Shown: positions 15,901 through 24,739 of the stretch, in pieces
Numbering within the stretch: the first letter of the stretch is position 1
Layout of the letters: the number at the start of each line of letters is the position of its first letter
Assembly (NCBI RefSeq): GCF_000429025.1
Contig: NZ_KE386836.1
Span: 186,001 to 250,000, forward strand
Source: Actinospineispora spinosispora DSM 44797
Lineage (GTDB): Bacteria > Actinomycetota > Actinomycetes > Mycobacteriales > Pseudonocardiaceae
Length of the DNA stretch: 64,000 nt
Reading direction: 5' to 3'
Translations under genes and position numbers: made by a program
The notes under the pieces: generated by a model
Databases searched by the model: none
The model's input: only the letters and a program-made list of their open reading frames with translations
Told to the model about the DNA's origin: nothing

Positions 15901-17406
15901 ATGTCGGAGTTTGTGGACGACACCGGCGCTTCCGATTTCATCGTGGTGGCCAACAGGCTGCCCGTCGACCTGGTCGAGGACTCCGAGGGCAACCGGAGCT
16001 GGAAGCGCAGCCCAGGTGGGCTCGTCACCGCGCTGGAGCCGATGTTGCGCGGCCGTGACGGCGCGTGGGTGGGTTGGCCCGGCGTCCCGGACGCCGAGGT
16101 CGAGCCGTTCGAGCAGGACGGGCTGCTGCTGCACCCGGTGCGGCTGACCGCGAGCGAGGTCGTCGACTACTACGAGGGTTTCTCGAACGCGACGCTGTGG
16201 CCGCTGTACCACGACGTGGTGGCGCCGCCGGTGTTCCACCGGCACTGGTGGCACGCGTACGTGCGGGTCAACCAGCGTTTCGCCGAGGAGGTCGCGCAGG
16301 TGGCGGCGCCCGGTGCGACGGTGTGGGTGCAGGACTACCAGCTGCAGCTGGTGCCGTCGCAGCTGCGCAAGCTGCGCCCTGACCTGCGGATCGGCTTCTT
16401 CCTGCACATCCCGTTCCCACCCACGGAGCTGTTCATCCAGCTGCCGTGGCGCACGCAGATCGTCGAGGGTCTGCTGGGCGCGGACCTGGTGGGATTCCAC
16501 ACGCCGGGCGGGGTCCGGAACTTCCGCTGGCTCGCGGCGCGGCTGGCCGGCAGCAGGCTGACCGGCGGTGCCGGTGGTACCGGGCGGCCCGGCGAGATCG
16601 CGTTCGAGGGCCGTTCGGTCAAGGTGGGCGCGTTCCCGATCTCGATCGACTCGAAGGAGCTCGACGCGCTGGCCCGCTCGCCGGAGGTCCAGGCGAGGGC
16701 GGCGAAGATCCGCGAGGATCTCGGCAACCCGAAACGCATCGTGCTCGGGGTGGACCGCCTCGACTACACGAAGGGCATCAGCGCCCGGCTGCGGGCGTTC
16801 CACGAGCTGCTCGCGGACGGCCGGATCGACGCGGCGGACACGGTCATGATCCAGCTCGCGACGCCGAGCCGGGAGCGGGTCGAGCACTACCAGGAGATGC
16901 GCGACGAGATCGAGCTGTCCGTGGGGCGCATCAACGGCGAGTACGCGACGGTCGGTCACCCGCCGGTGCATTATCTGCACCAGTCGTTGCCGCGTGACGA
17001 GCTGGCGGCATTCTTCGTCGCGGCGGACGTCATGCTGGTGACGCCGCTGCGGGACGGCATGAACCTGGTCGCCAAGGAGTACGTGGCGTGCAAGACCGAC
17101 AACTCGGGCGCTCTCGTGCTGTCGGAGTTCGCCGGTGCCGCGGGTGAGCTGGGTGCGGCGTTCCTGGTCAATCCGCATGACCTGGACGGCATGAAGAACG
17201 CGCTGGCCGCCGCACTGACGATCGCCGCGCCGGACTCGGAGGACGGCAAGCGCCGGATGCGCGCGCTGCGCCGCCAGGTCATGACCCACGATGTGGACCG
17301 CTGGGCCCGCTCGTTCCTGGAGGCACTGGGCCTACCCGCGGCGGACAAGTCCCCCGAGGACCAGAAGGCCGACGAGGACGAGAAGGCGGACGCGGAGTCC
17401 AGCTGA
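15901..17406 (+). CDS. otsA: Trehalose-6-phosphate synthase (OtsA)
   Basis: 501 aa GT20 enzyme joining UDP- or GDP-glucose to glucose-6-phosphate to form trehalose-6-phosphate, a compatible-solute precursor. Motifs in order: VVANRLPVDL, SPGGLVTALEP, VWVQDYQLQLVP, FFLHIPFPP, DRLDYTKGI, PLRDGMNLVAKEY. It follows the exporter gene by 18 bp. The last ~25 residues are a charged tail (Lys/Glu/Asp). No otsB phosphatase gene is present in the window. With the ect genes 2 kb downstream this forms an osmoprotection neighbourhood. Confidence 0.95.
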   Translation: MSEFVDDTGASDFIVVANRLPVDLVEDSEGNRSWKRSPGGLVTALEPMLRGRDGAWVGWPGVPDAEVEPFEQDGLLLHPVRLTASEVVDYYEGFSNATLWPLYHDVVAPPVFHRHWWHAYVRVNQRFAEEVAQVAAPGATVWVQDYQLQLVPSQLRKLRPDLRIGFFLHIPFPPTELFIQLPWRTQIVEGLLGADLVGFHTPGGVRNFRWLAARLAGSRLTGGAGGTGRPGEIAFEGRSVKVGAFPISIDSKELDALARSPEVQARAAKIREDLGNPKRIVLGVDRLDYTKGISARLRAFHELLADGRIDAADTVMIQLATPSRERVEHYQEMRDEIELSVGRINGEYATVGHPPVHYLHQSLPRDELAAFFVAADVMLVTPLRDGMNLVAKEYVACKTDNSGALVLSEFAGAAGELGAAFLVNPHDLDGMKNALAAALTIAAPDSEDGKRRMRALRRQVMTHDVDRWARSFLEALGLPAADKSPEDQKADEDEKADAESS

Positions 17407-17445
17407 TCAGCGACATCCCGCGCCCAGCCCTGCCACAAACCCCGA

Positions 17446-17685
17446 CTCGCGCGGCCAGAAACCCCGACTCGCGCGGCATTATCTAGCGACTCGCGCGGCC
17501 AAATCCAGCGACTCGCGGGCCGGAGCCAGCCATGCGGGCTGACGGATCCCGCGACTCACCCTGACAAGATCCGCGACTCGCGCAGTGGGTACGCCTCCCC
17601 GCCGGCGAGTCGGGACTACGCCCGCGCGAGTCGGGGCTTCCGGCCCCGCGAGTCGCTGGATCATGCTGCGCGAGTCGCTAGATTT
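17446..17685. repeat. Array of CGCGAGTCG motifs in facing orientations
   Basis: About six GACTCGCG copies (17446-17580) face four CGCGAGTCG copies (17605-17685), separated by irregular spacers. The array lies between the convergent otsA and hypothetical genes and reaches into the last codons of the latter. Together the two halves make a large irregular inverted repeat. It uses the same core as the 22-bp tandem array at 5019-5316. Confidence 0.85.
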
Positions 17686-18649
17686 TGTGGCCGTGTGGGG
17701 GCTTCGGGCGGGTGGGGACGGGCAGGACGGCCAGGCGGGAGCGTAGGAGCAGGGCCATCGCGGTGTAGTCGATCGCGCGGTCCTCCTCGCTGTCGGTGCT
17801 CTCGAGAAGCTCGTTGAACTCCTCGTCGGACAGCTGCTCGAACGCCTCGTCGGACATCTCCGCGAACGGGTCGGGGCCGTCGATGGCCTCATCGAGCATC
17901 GCGTCCTCGGCGGCGTCGTGCTCCGCGCGCGCGTCGAGTGCGGCCTCCAGGTGCCAGCGCAGCTCGCCCGGATCCATCGGGTCCGCGATGACCTGGAACG
18001 TCGTGTTGTCTGGGTCCGGGCGCAGCGCCTCGGGCAGCTGGTCGTCCTCGAACAGCTGCAGGTCGGCGGCCTCACCGCATTCGACGTGGTCGACGGTCAC
18101 GAGGAACGCGTGCGCTCGGCCGGCCCGCTGGAACGAGCACGCCAGTATGGACAGCGTCTCGCCCTCGTCACGCAGGTGCCGCGACTCGGTCAGGATGATC
18201 GGTTCGGACAGCTCGTCGGCCCAGCGCGGCTGGGGAATGCCGGCCGCGCTCAGCCGGTCGGCCGCGGCCGATGCGGCGTCGGCGACCCGGGGCTCCGCGA
18301 CCGCGCCGATGGCCAGCAGCATGGCGAGCGCCTCGCCGGAAGCGCGTGCTTCGAAAGCCGGCAGAAGTGTGGTGAGGAGTGCCTCGGTGAAACTGTCGCC
18401 ACCGAGTGCACCGGTGGCGAGGAAGAGCGCGGCGGAGACCTCGGCGTCCACCGGGTCCTCCGGATCGAGCATGTCCTTCGCACCGGACATGAGCTCGTCG
18501 ACGAGGGCCATCGGATCGATGACGTCGCCCAGGTCCAGCTCGTCGTCCATCGCGGGTTCGTCGTACAGGTGCAGCGGTGCCGGCTTGCTCTGCGCGGCAG
18601 GGGTCTTCTTGTTCTGCTTCTTCGTGCGGCCACGACTGACGGGGCTCAT
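17678..18649 (-). CDS. Conserved hypothetical acidic protein
   Basis: 323 aa, family not recognised. A basic Lys/Arg/Asn-rich N-terminus (RTKKQNKKT) is followed by a strongly acidic protein with a helical domain (residues ~55-150, Ala/Leu-rich), a strand-rich part with ILACSFQRAGRAHAFLVTVD (residues ~170-200), and an Asp/Glu-rich C-terminal region. No membrane segment or signal peptide. Its layout suggests a cytosolic protein. Convergent with otsA across the CGCGAGTCG array, which overlaps its stop codon. Confidence 0.65.
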   Translation of the reverse strand: MSPVSRGRTKKQNKKTPAAQSKPAPLHLYDEPAMDDELDLGDVIDPMALVDELMSGAKDMLDPEDPVDAEVSAALFLATGALGGDSFTEALLTTLLPAFEARASGEALAMLLAIGAVAEPRVADAASAAADRLSAAGIPQPRWADELSEPIILTESRHLRDEGETLSILACSFQRAGRAHAFLVTVDHVECGEAADLQLFEDDQLPEALRPDPDNTTFQVIADPMDPGELRWHLEAALDARAEHDAAEDAMLDEAIDGPDPFAEMSDEAFEQLSDEEFNELLESTDSEEDRAIDYTAMALLLRSRLAVLPVPTRPKPPHGHKI

Positions 18650-18685
18650 CCGGTCAGTGTGCCAACCGCTGGTGGGCCGGGTACG

Positions 18686-18967
18686 TCAGGTGCCCGGTTG
18701 ACAGGACCCCGGGTGGTTCGCGGAACCGTCGGCGACGGTCTTGAGCATCTGCACCGCCTCGCTGAGCGCGAGGTAGCTCTGTTCCATCCGGTCCAGGACG
18801 ATCCGCAGCATCGGGTTGTTGCTCGGCGCGGTGTTGCCGCCGATCAGCGCCGGGTCGATGCCGTTCTCGGTGAGCGCGGTGCGTGCGGTGACCCAGGTCT
18901 GCGCAACCTCGTGCAGCTGCGCCGCGTTGGCCTGCAGGGCTTCCGGCACCGCGTGGAACTCGGTCAC
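18686..18967 (-). CDS. Small protein resembling type VII secretion (EspC/WXG-like) substrates
   Basis: 93 aa from the GTG at 18967, preceded by GGAG at 7 nt. Two amphipathic helices (LQANAAQLHEVAQTWVTART and LDRMEQSYLALSEAVQMLKT) are separated by a Gly/Pro-containing turn with DPALIGGN, as in helical-hairpin ESX substrates. No clear WxG or YxxxD/E motif is seen. Assignment to type VII targets is tentative; it could be another small helical protein. Confidence 0.5.
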   Translation of the reverse strand: MTEFHAVPEALQANAAQLHEVAQTWVTARTALTENGIDPALIGGNTAPSNNPMLRIVLDRMEQSYLALSEAVQMLKTVADGSANHPGSCQPGT

Positions 18968-19439
18968 CTTCGGCTCCCGCGTGCTGATCGATGCGGTGTT
19001 CCCGGTGACTGCACGCAGCGGGGACGGCGTGGGGACTTCTCGCGCGAGCCGTCGAAACGCTGCGTTGTGGCTGTTCAGTGGCACGGGATCTCCAGGTGAT
19101 GTGCGGCTGGCGACGACGCTAGACCCGTGGCGGCGCGGTGGTGAGCGTTTTGCCGAAACTGGCGACGATCGGTCCCGACGTTGTACGCCGGTGCCAAAAG
19201 TGCCCCTATGGCTTGTACTACGGGGCGTCCCGCGGCCGAACGTGACCACCGCCACGTGATCGACAATGTGACTGGGTGGAAAACTGGCTATCAGAGTGCC
19301 CTCGTTGCCAGTGCAATGAGCCCCGGTACCCAATTCGGACAGGCGCTAAACGCGTTCATTGCCCTGTTCACAGTATTGGAGCATTTCCCCTGGTCGTAAG
19401 CCTACAGGAGGTGCGCACCGGAAAATTTGCTGTTAACTT
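18968..19439. other. Region upstream of the ectoine operon
   Basis: About 470 bp without a convincing gene. It must contain the promoter for ectABC. A strong ribosome-site-like AGGAGG lies at 19405-19410, about 30 bp before the ectA start, which is too far for direct use. No clear -35/-10 pair or operator could be assigned by eye. Confidence 0.45.
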
Positions 19440-20000
19440 ATGAGGATCATGAATGCCGATGACGAGTCTGTCCGCATCGAGCAACCCATCATTGAAGATG
19501 GCGTGGCACTGCATCGCCTTGCCGCCGCGACGAAGGTGCTGGACGTCAATTCCCGCTACTACTATCTGATGTGGTGCCGTGATTTCGCCGCATCCTCCGT
19601 GGTCGCCCGGCGTGCGGGTGGGCCACCTGAGGGCTCCGACGATGACGTCGTAGGCTTCGTCACCGGCTACCGCAGGCCCGACGAGCCGACCACCCTGGTG
19701 GTCTGGCAGGTCGCGGTGGCCGAGTCGGCCCGAGGCCAGGGCCTGGCCGGTCGGATGTTGGACGCGCTGTTCGACCAGGTCGCAGCGCAGGCTCCCGCCG
19801 ACCACCTGGAAACCACGATCACCCCGGACAACGAGGCGTCCATTGCCCTGTTTGCCGGCTTCGCCAAGCGACGCGACGCCGATGTCGCCACCAGCGAGCT
19901 GTTCAGCGGAGCACAGCTGAGTGGCGCCGACGACGGCGACCACGAGCCGGAGATCAAACATCGCATTGGCCCCATCGCCACACAGAGGAGCGCTCGGTGA
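19440..20000 (+). CDS. ectA: L-2,4-diaminobutyrate acetyltransferase
   Basis: 186 aa GNAT-fold enzyme that acetylates L-2,4-diaminobutyrate to N-gamma-acetyl-diaminobutyrate in ectoine synthesis. LDVNSRYYYLMWCRDFAASS is the EctA substrate signature; acetyl-CoA motif A is WQVAVAESARGQGLAGRMLD; ETTITPDNEASIALF follows. The start is uncertain between 19440 and 19449 (second ATG). Its stop overlaps the ectB GTG by 4 bp, so translation is coupled. Confidence 0.95.
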   Translation: MRIMNADDESVRIEQPIIEDGVALHRLAAATKVLDVNSRYYYLMWCRDFAASSVVARRAGGPPEGSDDDVVGFVTGYRRPDEPTTLVVWQVAVAESARGQGLAGRMLDALFDQVAAQAPADHLETTITPDNEASIALFAGFAKRRDADVATSELFSGAQLSGADDGDHEPEIKHRIGPIATQRSAR

Positions 20001-21265
20001 CTACCAGTACGGATCCCGTCACTATTTTCGAATCTCTCGAATCGGAGGTTCGTAGCTACAGTCGGAGTTGGCCGGTCACATTCGACACGGCGGTCGGTTC
20101 GCACATGACCGACATCGACGGTCGCACCTATCTGGACTTCTTCGCCGGTGCGGGCGCGCTCAACTACGGGCACAACAACCCGAAGCTCAAGGGCGCATTG
20201 ATCGAATACCTGCAGCGCGACGGCGTCGTGCACGGACTGGACATGCAGACGGCCGCGAAGGCCGAATTCCTGCGCACGTTCAGCGAGATCATCCTCAAGC
20301 CCCGGAACCTGAACTACAAGGTCCAGTTCCCCGGCCCCACCGGCACGAACTCGGTGGAGTCGGCGCTGAAGCTGGCCCGCAAGGTGACCGGCAAGGAAGC
20401 GATGATCAACTTCACCAACGCGTTCCACGGCATGACGCTGGGCTCGCTGTCGGTGACCGGTAACTCGATGAAGCGCGGCGGTGCCGGCATCCCGCTCGTG
20501 CACGCCACGCCGATGCCCTACGACAACTACTTCGACGGCAAGGTACCGGACTTCCTGTGGTTCGAGCGCGTCCTGGAGGACGCGGGCAGCAGCCTCAACG
20601 AGCCCGCCGCCGTGATCGTCGAGACGGTGCAGGGCGAGGGCGGCATCAACCCGGCCCGCATCGAGTGGCTGCAGGGGCTGGCCGAGTTGTGCAAGCGGCA
20701 CGAGATTCTGCTGATCGTCGACGACGTGCAGATGGGCTGCGGCCGTACCGGGCCGTTCTTCAGCTTCGAAGCGGCCGGGATCCAGCCGGACATCGTGTGC
20801 ATCTCCAAGTCGATCAGCGGTTACGGGCTGCCGATGGCGCTCACCCTGATCAAGCCGGAGCTGGACGTCTGGGGTCCCGGCGAGCACAACGGAACGTTCC
20901 GCGGCAACAACCCGGCGTTCGTGACGGCCACCGAGACGCTGCGCAGCTACTGGACCGACGACACCCTCGAACGCTCGACCGTGGCCAAGGGCCTGCGGAT
21001 CGAGGAGAAGCTCAACGAGCTCGCCGGTTCGCTGCCCGGTGGCCTGGAGGTCAAGGGCCGCGGCCTGGCGCGGGGCCTCGGCTTCGCGGAGCCGGAGCTC
21101 GCCGGCAAGACCGCGGGCGCCGCGTTCGACCGGGGGCTCCTGCTGGAGACCGCCGGCCCGGACAGTGAGGTCGCCAAGCTCATGCCGGCGCTGACCATCA
21201 CCGATGACGAACTCGAAGAAGGCCTGGGGATTTTCGCTGACGCTGTGAGGAGCGTGGTTCGATGA
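19997..21265 (+). CDS. ectB: Diaminobutyrate-2-oxoglutarate transaminase
   Basis: 422 aa class-III PLP aminotransferase converting aspartate-4-semialdehyde to L-2,4-diaminobutyrate with glutamate as donor. The PLP lysine is K271 in CISKSISGYGLP; ETVQGEGGIN and LLIVDDVQMGCGRTGPFFSF are the cofactor-pocket motifs. GTG start within GTGA overlaps the ectA stop. Normal length for EctB. Confidence 0.96.
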   Translation: MTTSTDPVTIFESLESEVRSYSRSWPVTFDTAVGSHMTDIDGRTYLDFFAGAGALNYGHNNPKLKGALIEYLQRDGVVHGLDMQTAAKAEFLRTFSEIILKPRNLNYKVQFPGPTGTNSVESALKLARKVTGKEAMINFTNAFHGMTLGSLSVTGNSMKRGGAGIPLVHATPMPYDNYFDGKVPDFLWFERVLEDAGSSLNEPAAVIVETVQGEGGINPARIEWLQGLAELCKRHEILLIVDDVQMGCGRTGPFFSFEAAGIQPDIVCISKSISGYGLPMALTLIKPELDVWGPGEHNGTFRGNNPAFVTATETLRSYWTDDTLERSTVAKGLRIEEKLNELAGSLPGGLEVKGRGLARGLGFAEPELAGKTAGAAFDRGLLLETAGPDSEVAKLMPALTITDDELEEGLGIFADAVRSVVR

Positions 21266-21648
21266 TCGTTCGTACCCTGGAAGAGATCACTGACACCGAG
21301 CGGGACATAGTCACGCCGAACTGGCGGAGCAAGCGCATCGTGCTCGCCGGCGACGGTGTGGGATTCTCGGTTCACGAGACGGTGCTGGAAGCGGGCTCGG
21401 TCAACGACTTCTGGTACGCGAACCACATCGAGGCGGTCTTCATCACCGAGGGTGAGGGCGAGCTGTACGACAAGGACAACGACAAGACCTACAAGGTCGG
21501 TCCGGGTTCGATCTACGTGCTGAACGGAAACGAGAAGCACCAGCTGCGTCCGACGACGCAGATCCGGACGGTGTGCGTGTTCAACCCGCCGGTGACGGGC
21601 CGCGAGGTGCACGACGAGAACGGCGTGTACCCGCTCATCACCGAGTAA
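21262..21648 (+). CDS. ectC: L-ectoine synthase
   Basis: 128 aa cupin that cyclises N-gamma-acetyl-diaminobutyrate to ectoine. Start MIVRTLEEI and the metal-ligand positions known in EctC are seen: Glu in NHIEAVFITEGEGELYD, Tyr in GSIYVLNG, His in EKHQLRP. ATGA overlap with ectB. A hairpin follows 12 bp after its stop and may reduce readthrough into ectD. Confidence 0.96.
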   Translation: MIVRTLEEITDTERDIVTPNWRSKRIVLAGDGVGFSVHETVLEAGSVNDFWYANHIEAVFITEGEGELYDKDNDKTYKVGPGSIYVLNGNEKHQLRPTTQIRTVCVFNPPVTGREVHDENGVYPLITE

Positions 21649-21660
21649 GACCCCCGCCAG

Positions 21661-21690
21661 TGGCGAGTGGCCCGACAGGGCCACTCGCCA
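21661..21690 (+). terminator. Hairpin between ectC and ectD
   Basis: A perfect 13-bp stem (21661-21673 with 21678-21690), loop GACA, interior TGGCGAGTGGCCC. It shares the TGGCGAGTGG interior of the GTGAGTG palindromes but lacks their GTGAGTG ends. A short T-run (TTTGG) follows. It would give partial termination so that ectD can be expressed below ectABC. Confidence 0.6.
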
Positions 21691-21735
21691 TTTGGCTTTG
21701 CCCACGCCCTAATTGTTGAGGAGGAAAGCAGTTTC

Positions 21736-22644
21736 ATGACCGCCGTCGACCAGAGCCGCGCAACGGATCGTTACCCGACCCGCATCGCGTCCCGGGGCCA
21801 CAGGTTCGTGGACCGCACCGAGCCGACCGTGTGGGGTGAGGACACCTCGGCCGGGATGTTCGGCGCGCAGGAGTTCGGCAAGCACATCCGGGACGGCTTC
21901 GTCCAGGTGCCGGATCTGCTGACCCCCGCGGAGGTCGCCGGCTACCACGCCGAGCTCGACCGGCTGGCCACCGACCCGGTGGTCCGCGCCGACGAGCGAA
22001 CCGTGATCGAGAAGTCGTCGAGCGAGGTGCGGTCGGTCTTCGAGGTGCACCGGGTCAGCGAGGCGATCGCGCGGCTGGCCGCTGACGACCGGCTGGCCGG
22101 CCGGGCACGGCAGATCCTGGGCTCCGAGGTGTACATCCACCAGAGCCGGATCAACTACAAGCCGGGGTTCAGCGGCGGCGGGTTCTACTGGCACTCGGAC
22201 TTCGAGACCTGGCACGCCGAGGACGGCATGCCCGCGATGCGTTCGGTGAGCGTGTCCATTGCGCTGACCGAGAACTACACCCACAACGGCTGTCTGATGA
22301 TCATGCCGGGCTCGCACAAGACGTTTGTGCCCTGTGGCGGGATCACGCCCGCCGACCACTACCGCGAGTCGCTGCGCGAGCAGGAGATCGGCGTCCCGGA
22401 CCAGGACAGCCTGACCGCGCTGGCCAGCAGGCACGGCATCGCCTCGCTCACCGGCCCCGCGGGTTCGGCGACGTTCTTCGACTCCAACTGCATGCACGGA
22501 TCGTCGAACAACATCACGCCGTACTCCCGGTCCAACATCTTCATCGTGTTCAACAGCGTGGAGAACACGCTGGTCGAGCCGTTCGCCGCACCGGCGCCAC
22601 GTCCGACCTACATCGCCGCCAGGGACTTCACCCCGCTCAGCTGA
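21736..22644 (+). CDS. ectD: Ectoine 5-hydroxylase
   Basis: 302 aa Fe(II)/2-oxoglutarate dioxygenase producing 5-hydroxyectoine. Signature FYWHSDFETWH (His and Asp iron ligands), VSVSIALTENYTHNGCLMIM, and CMHGSSNNITPYSRSNIF (second His and the 2-oxoglutarate Arg). Start at 21736 follows a GAGGAGG site at 21717-21723 and gives normal EctD length; it lies 87 bp after ectC, separated by the hairpin. Confidence 0.95.
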   Translation: MTAVDQSRATDRYPTRIASRGHRFVDRTEPTVWGEDTSAGMFGAQEFGKHIRDGFVQVPDLLTPAEVAGYHAELDRLATDPVVRADERTVIEKSSSEVRSVFEVHRVSEAIARLAADDRLAGRARQILGSEVYIHQSRINYKPGFSGGGFYWHSDFETWHAEDGMPAMRSVSVSIALTENYTHNGCLMIMPGSHKTFVPCGGITPADHYRESLREQEIGVPDQDSLTALASRHGIASLTGPAGSATFFDSNCMHGSSNNITPYSRSNIFIVFNSVENTLVEPFAAPAPRPTYIAARDFTPLS

Positions 22645-22684
22645 TCAGCCCAGGGTCTCCCCGCGCAAGGACAGGCAGGAAAAG

Positions 22685-23794
22685 ATGGACCTGACACTGA
22701 CCGAGGACCAGCGGATGATCCAGTCCACGGCTCGGGAGCTGCTGGGCTCCCGCGCCGGGGCGGCGGGAGTCCGGGCGGTGCGGGACAGCGCGACCGGTTA
22801 CTCGGCGCGGCTGTGGGCGGAGATGATCGAGCTGGGCTGGAACGGGCTCGCCATCGCGGAGGACCACGGCGGCATCGGCGTGGGGTGGCTCGAGGTGTGC
22901 CTGCTCATCGAAGAGATGGGGGCGGCCCAGGTACCGAGCCCGTTCCTGAGCACGGTCGGCTGCGCCGCACCCGCCATCGCCCGGTTCGGCACCGACGCCC
23001 AGCGCGGCCGGTGGCTGGCGTCCATCTCGTCGGGACGGGTGGTCAGCTACGTCAGGGCGGCACCGGACGGGGCGCGGTCCGGCGATAGGTCCGACGTCAC
23101 GGCCCGGCCCTCGGGAGACGGCTTCGTGCTGGACGGGACCGCCTCGCTCGCGCCCTACGCCGACGGCGCCGACGACCTGCTGGTCGTGGCGTCGACCGGC
23201 GCCGGGGCGCTGACGACGTTCCTGGTCGACGCGGCCGAGCCGGGCATCTCGGTCTCGCGGCTGGACGAGGTCGGCCCGGAGCGTCGGTATCGGCTGTCGT
23301 TCTCCGGGGTGACCGTGTCGGCGGACAGCGTTCTCGGGCCGGTCGACGGCGGTCGCCGGGTCCTCGGCACGATCGAGGCGTTCGGGGCGGCCGCGACCTG
23401 TGCGGAGATGGTCGGCGGCGCGCAGCGGGTGCTCGACCTGACCGTCGAGTACGCCGGCCGGCGCGAACAGTTCGGCCGTCCGATCGGCAGCTTCCAGACG
23501 GTGCGGCGGCACTGCGCCGACATGGCGAGTGACGTGCTCGACTCCCGGCTCATCGCCTACCAGGCGATCTGGCGGCTCGCCTCGGACCTGGACGCCACGG
23601 CCGAGGTGTCGCTGGCCAGGTCCTGGGTGGCCGACGCCTACCAGCGGGTCTGCGCACGCGGCAAGCAGGTGCACGGCGCCGCCGAGCACGACCTGCACCT
23701 GTACTCCGCCCACGCCACCAGCGCGCCGCTGACCTTCGGCGACCTCGACCAGGCCGCCGACGGAGCAGGCCCCGCGATCGGCCTGTCCGCCTGA
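22685..23794 (+). CDS. Acyl-CoA dehydrogenase family protein
   Basis: 369 aa FAD-dependent flavoenzyme fold: N-terminal helices (LTEDQRMIQSTARELL), middle barrel (RYRLSFSGVTVSADSVLG), C-terminal four-helix bundle with GRREQFGRPIGSFQTVRRHC. The usual catalytic Glu position cannot be assigned with confidence. It follows ectD by 40 bp on the same strand and may be co-transcribed, but no known ectoine pathway step uses such an enzyme, so the linkage may be accidental. Substrate unknown. Confidence 0.85.
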   Translation: MDLTLTEDQRMIQSTARELLGSRAGAAGVRAVRDSATGYSARLWAEMIELGWNGLAIAEDHGGIGVGWLEVCLLIEEMGAAQVPSPFLSTVGCAAPAIARFGTDAQRGRWLASISSGRVVSYVRAAPDGARSGDRSDVTARPSGDGFVLDGTASLAPYADGADDLLVVASTGAGALTTFLVDAAEPGISVSRLDEVGPERRYRLSFSGVTVSADSVLGPVDGGRRVLGTIEAFGAAATCAEMVGGAQRVLDLTVEYAGRREQFGRPIGSFQTVRRHCADMASDVLDSRLIAYQAIWRLASDLDATAEVSLARSWVADAYQRVCARGKQVHGAAEHDLHLYSAHATSAPLTFGDLDQAADGAGPAIGLSA

Positions 23795-23800
23795 GCACCT

Positions 23801-23842
23801 CGTGAGTGTTGAGTATGGCTATAGCCACACTCAACACTCACG
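23801..23842. terminator. GTGAGTG palindrome between convergent genes
   Basis: 20-bp arms (23801-23820 with 23823-23842; 19 of 20 matching), interior GTTGAGTATGGCT. It starts 6 bp after the acyl-CoA dehydrogenase stop and includes the last codons of the converging SGNH hydrolase gene. Likely bidirectional terminator. Confidence 0.7.
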
Positions 23843-24614
23843 AGCGAACTTCCAGGTAGGGCATCAGGTCGGGGCGTTTGGGCAGGTAGCCGTCGCCGGT
23901 GGAACGACCGCGCAACCGGCGGTAGAGGAACGGCAGCGCGTACTCGCGGGCCCACTGCACGTCGTCCTGTCGCCTGCGCGTCCATGGGGACGGCTCGGCC
24001 TCGGGGAACGGCTCACGCCAGTCCTCGGTGACCGGGATACCGAGCACCTCGAGGGTGCGCAGCGCGACCCGGCGGTGGCCGTCCGAGGTCAGGTGCAGCC
24101 GGTCGGCGCCCCAGACTCTCGGGTCGGACAGCGGCGTCATCGCCCACAGGTCGACCAGACGGCAGCCACGCGCTTCGGCGATGCCGCGCAGCAGCTCGTT
24201 GAACGTGGCGATGCGGCCGCGCAGCCTGCGCAGCACCGGGACCTTGCGGGTGTCGAAGCCCGCGAAGATCACCACGTCCGCGCCGGTGGCGACGAGCCGG
24301 GCCAGCGCCGCGTCGAACCGCTCGGCGACCGAGTCCGGGTCGCACTGCGGACGCAGGATGTCGTTGCCGCCCGCACTGAACGTGATGAGGTCGGGACGCA
24401 GCTGCTCGGCGACCGGGACCTGGTCGGTGACCACCTGGTCGAGCAGCTTGCCCCGGACCGCGAGGTTCGCGTATCGGAAGTCCGGCACGTCGAGTGCCAA
24501 CCGCTCGGCGACCCGATCGGCCCACCCCCGGGGGGTGCCGTCGTCACGCAGGTCGTCGAGACCTTCACTGAAACTGTCGCCGAGCGCTACATAACTAGTC
24601 CAGGCGGGCCGCAT
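23838..24614 (-). CDS. SGNH/GDSL-type hydrolase
   Basis: 258 aa. Block I VALGDSFSEGLDD holds the nucleophile Ser; block II Gly in NLAVRGKLL; block III SAGGNDIL; block V WGADRLHLTSDGH with Asp and His. This gives a full SGNH catalytic set for an esterase or lipase. No signal peptide, so cytosolic. The ATG at 24614 has a perfect AAGGAGG site 7 nt upstream. Substrate unknown. Its C-terminus reads into the GTGAGTG palindrome. Confidence 0.9.
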   Translation of the reverse strand: MRPAWTSYVALGDSFSEGLDDLRDDGTPRGWADRVAERLALDVPDFRYANLAVRGKLLDQVVTDQVPVAEQLRPDLITFSAGGNDILRPQCDPDSVAERFDAALARLVATGADVVIFAGFDTRKVPVLRRLRGRIATFNELLRGIAEARGCRLVDLWAMTPLSDPRVWGADRLHLTSDGHRRVALRTLEVLGIPVTEDWREPFPEAEPSPWTRRRQDDVQWAREYALPFLYRRLRGRSTGDGYLPKRPDLMPYLEVRS

Positions 24615-24739
24615 CACTCGCCTCCTTCGCCGTTCGTTCACCGCATAGTTGTTCGCTAGCTATCCAGGATTACTCGGATCGTGGCTCGAGCGCCAGACCG
24701 ATTGATCGCGTGTCGGTCTCGGTACGGCACAGTGGAGGT

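Noticed and set aside
14713..17289. Very long open frame opposite ThrE and otsA
   Set aside because: Arg/His/Gln-rich composition typical of the antisense of high-GC genes; both sense genes are well supported.
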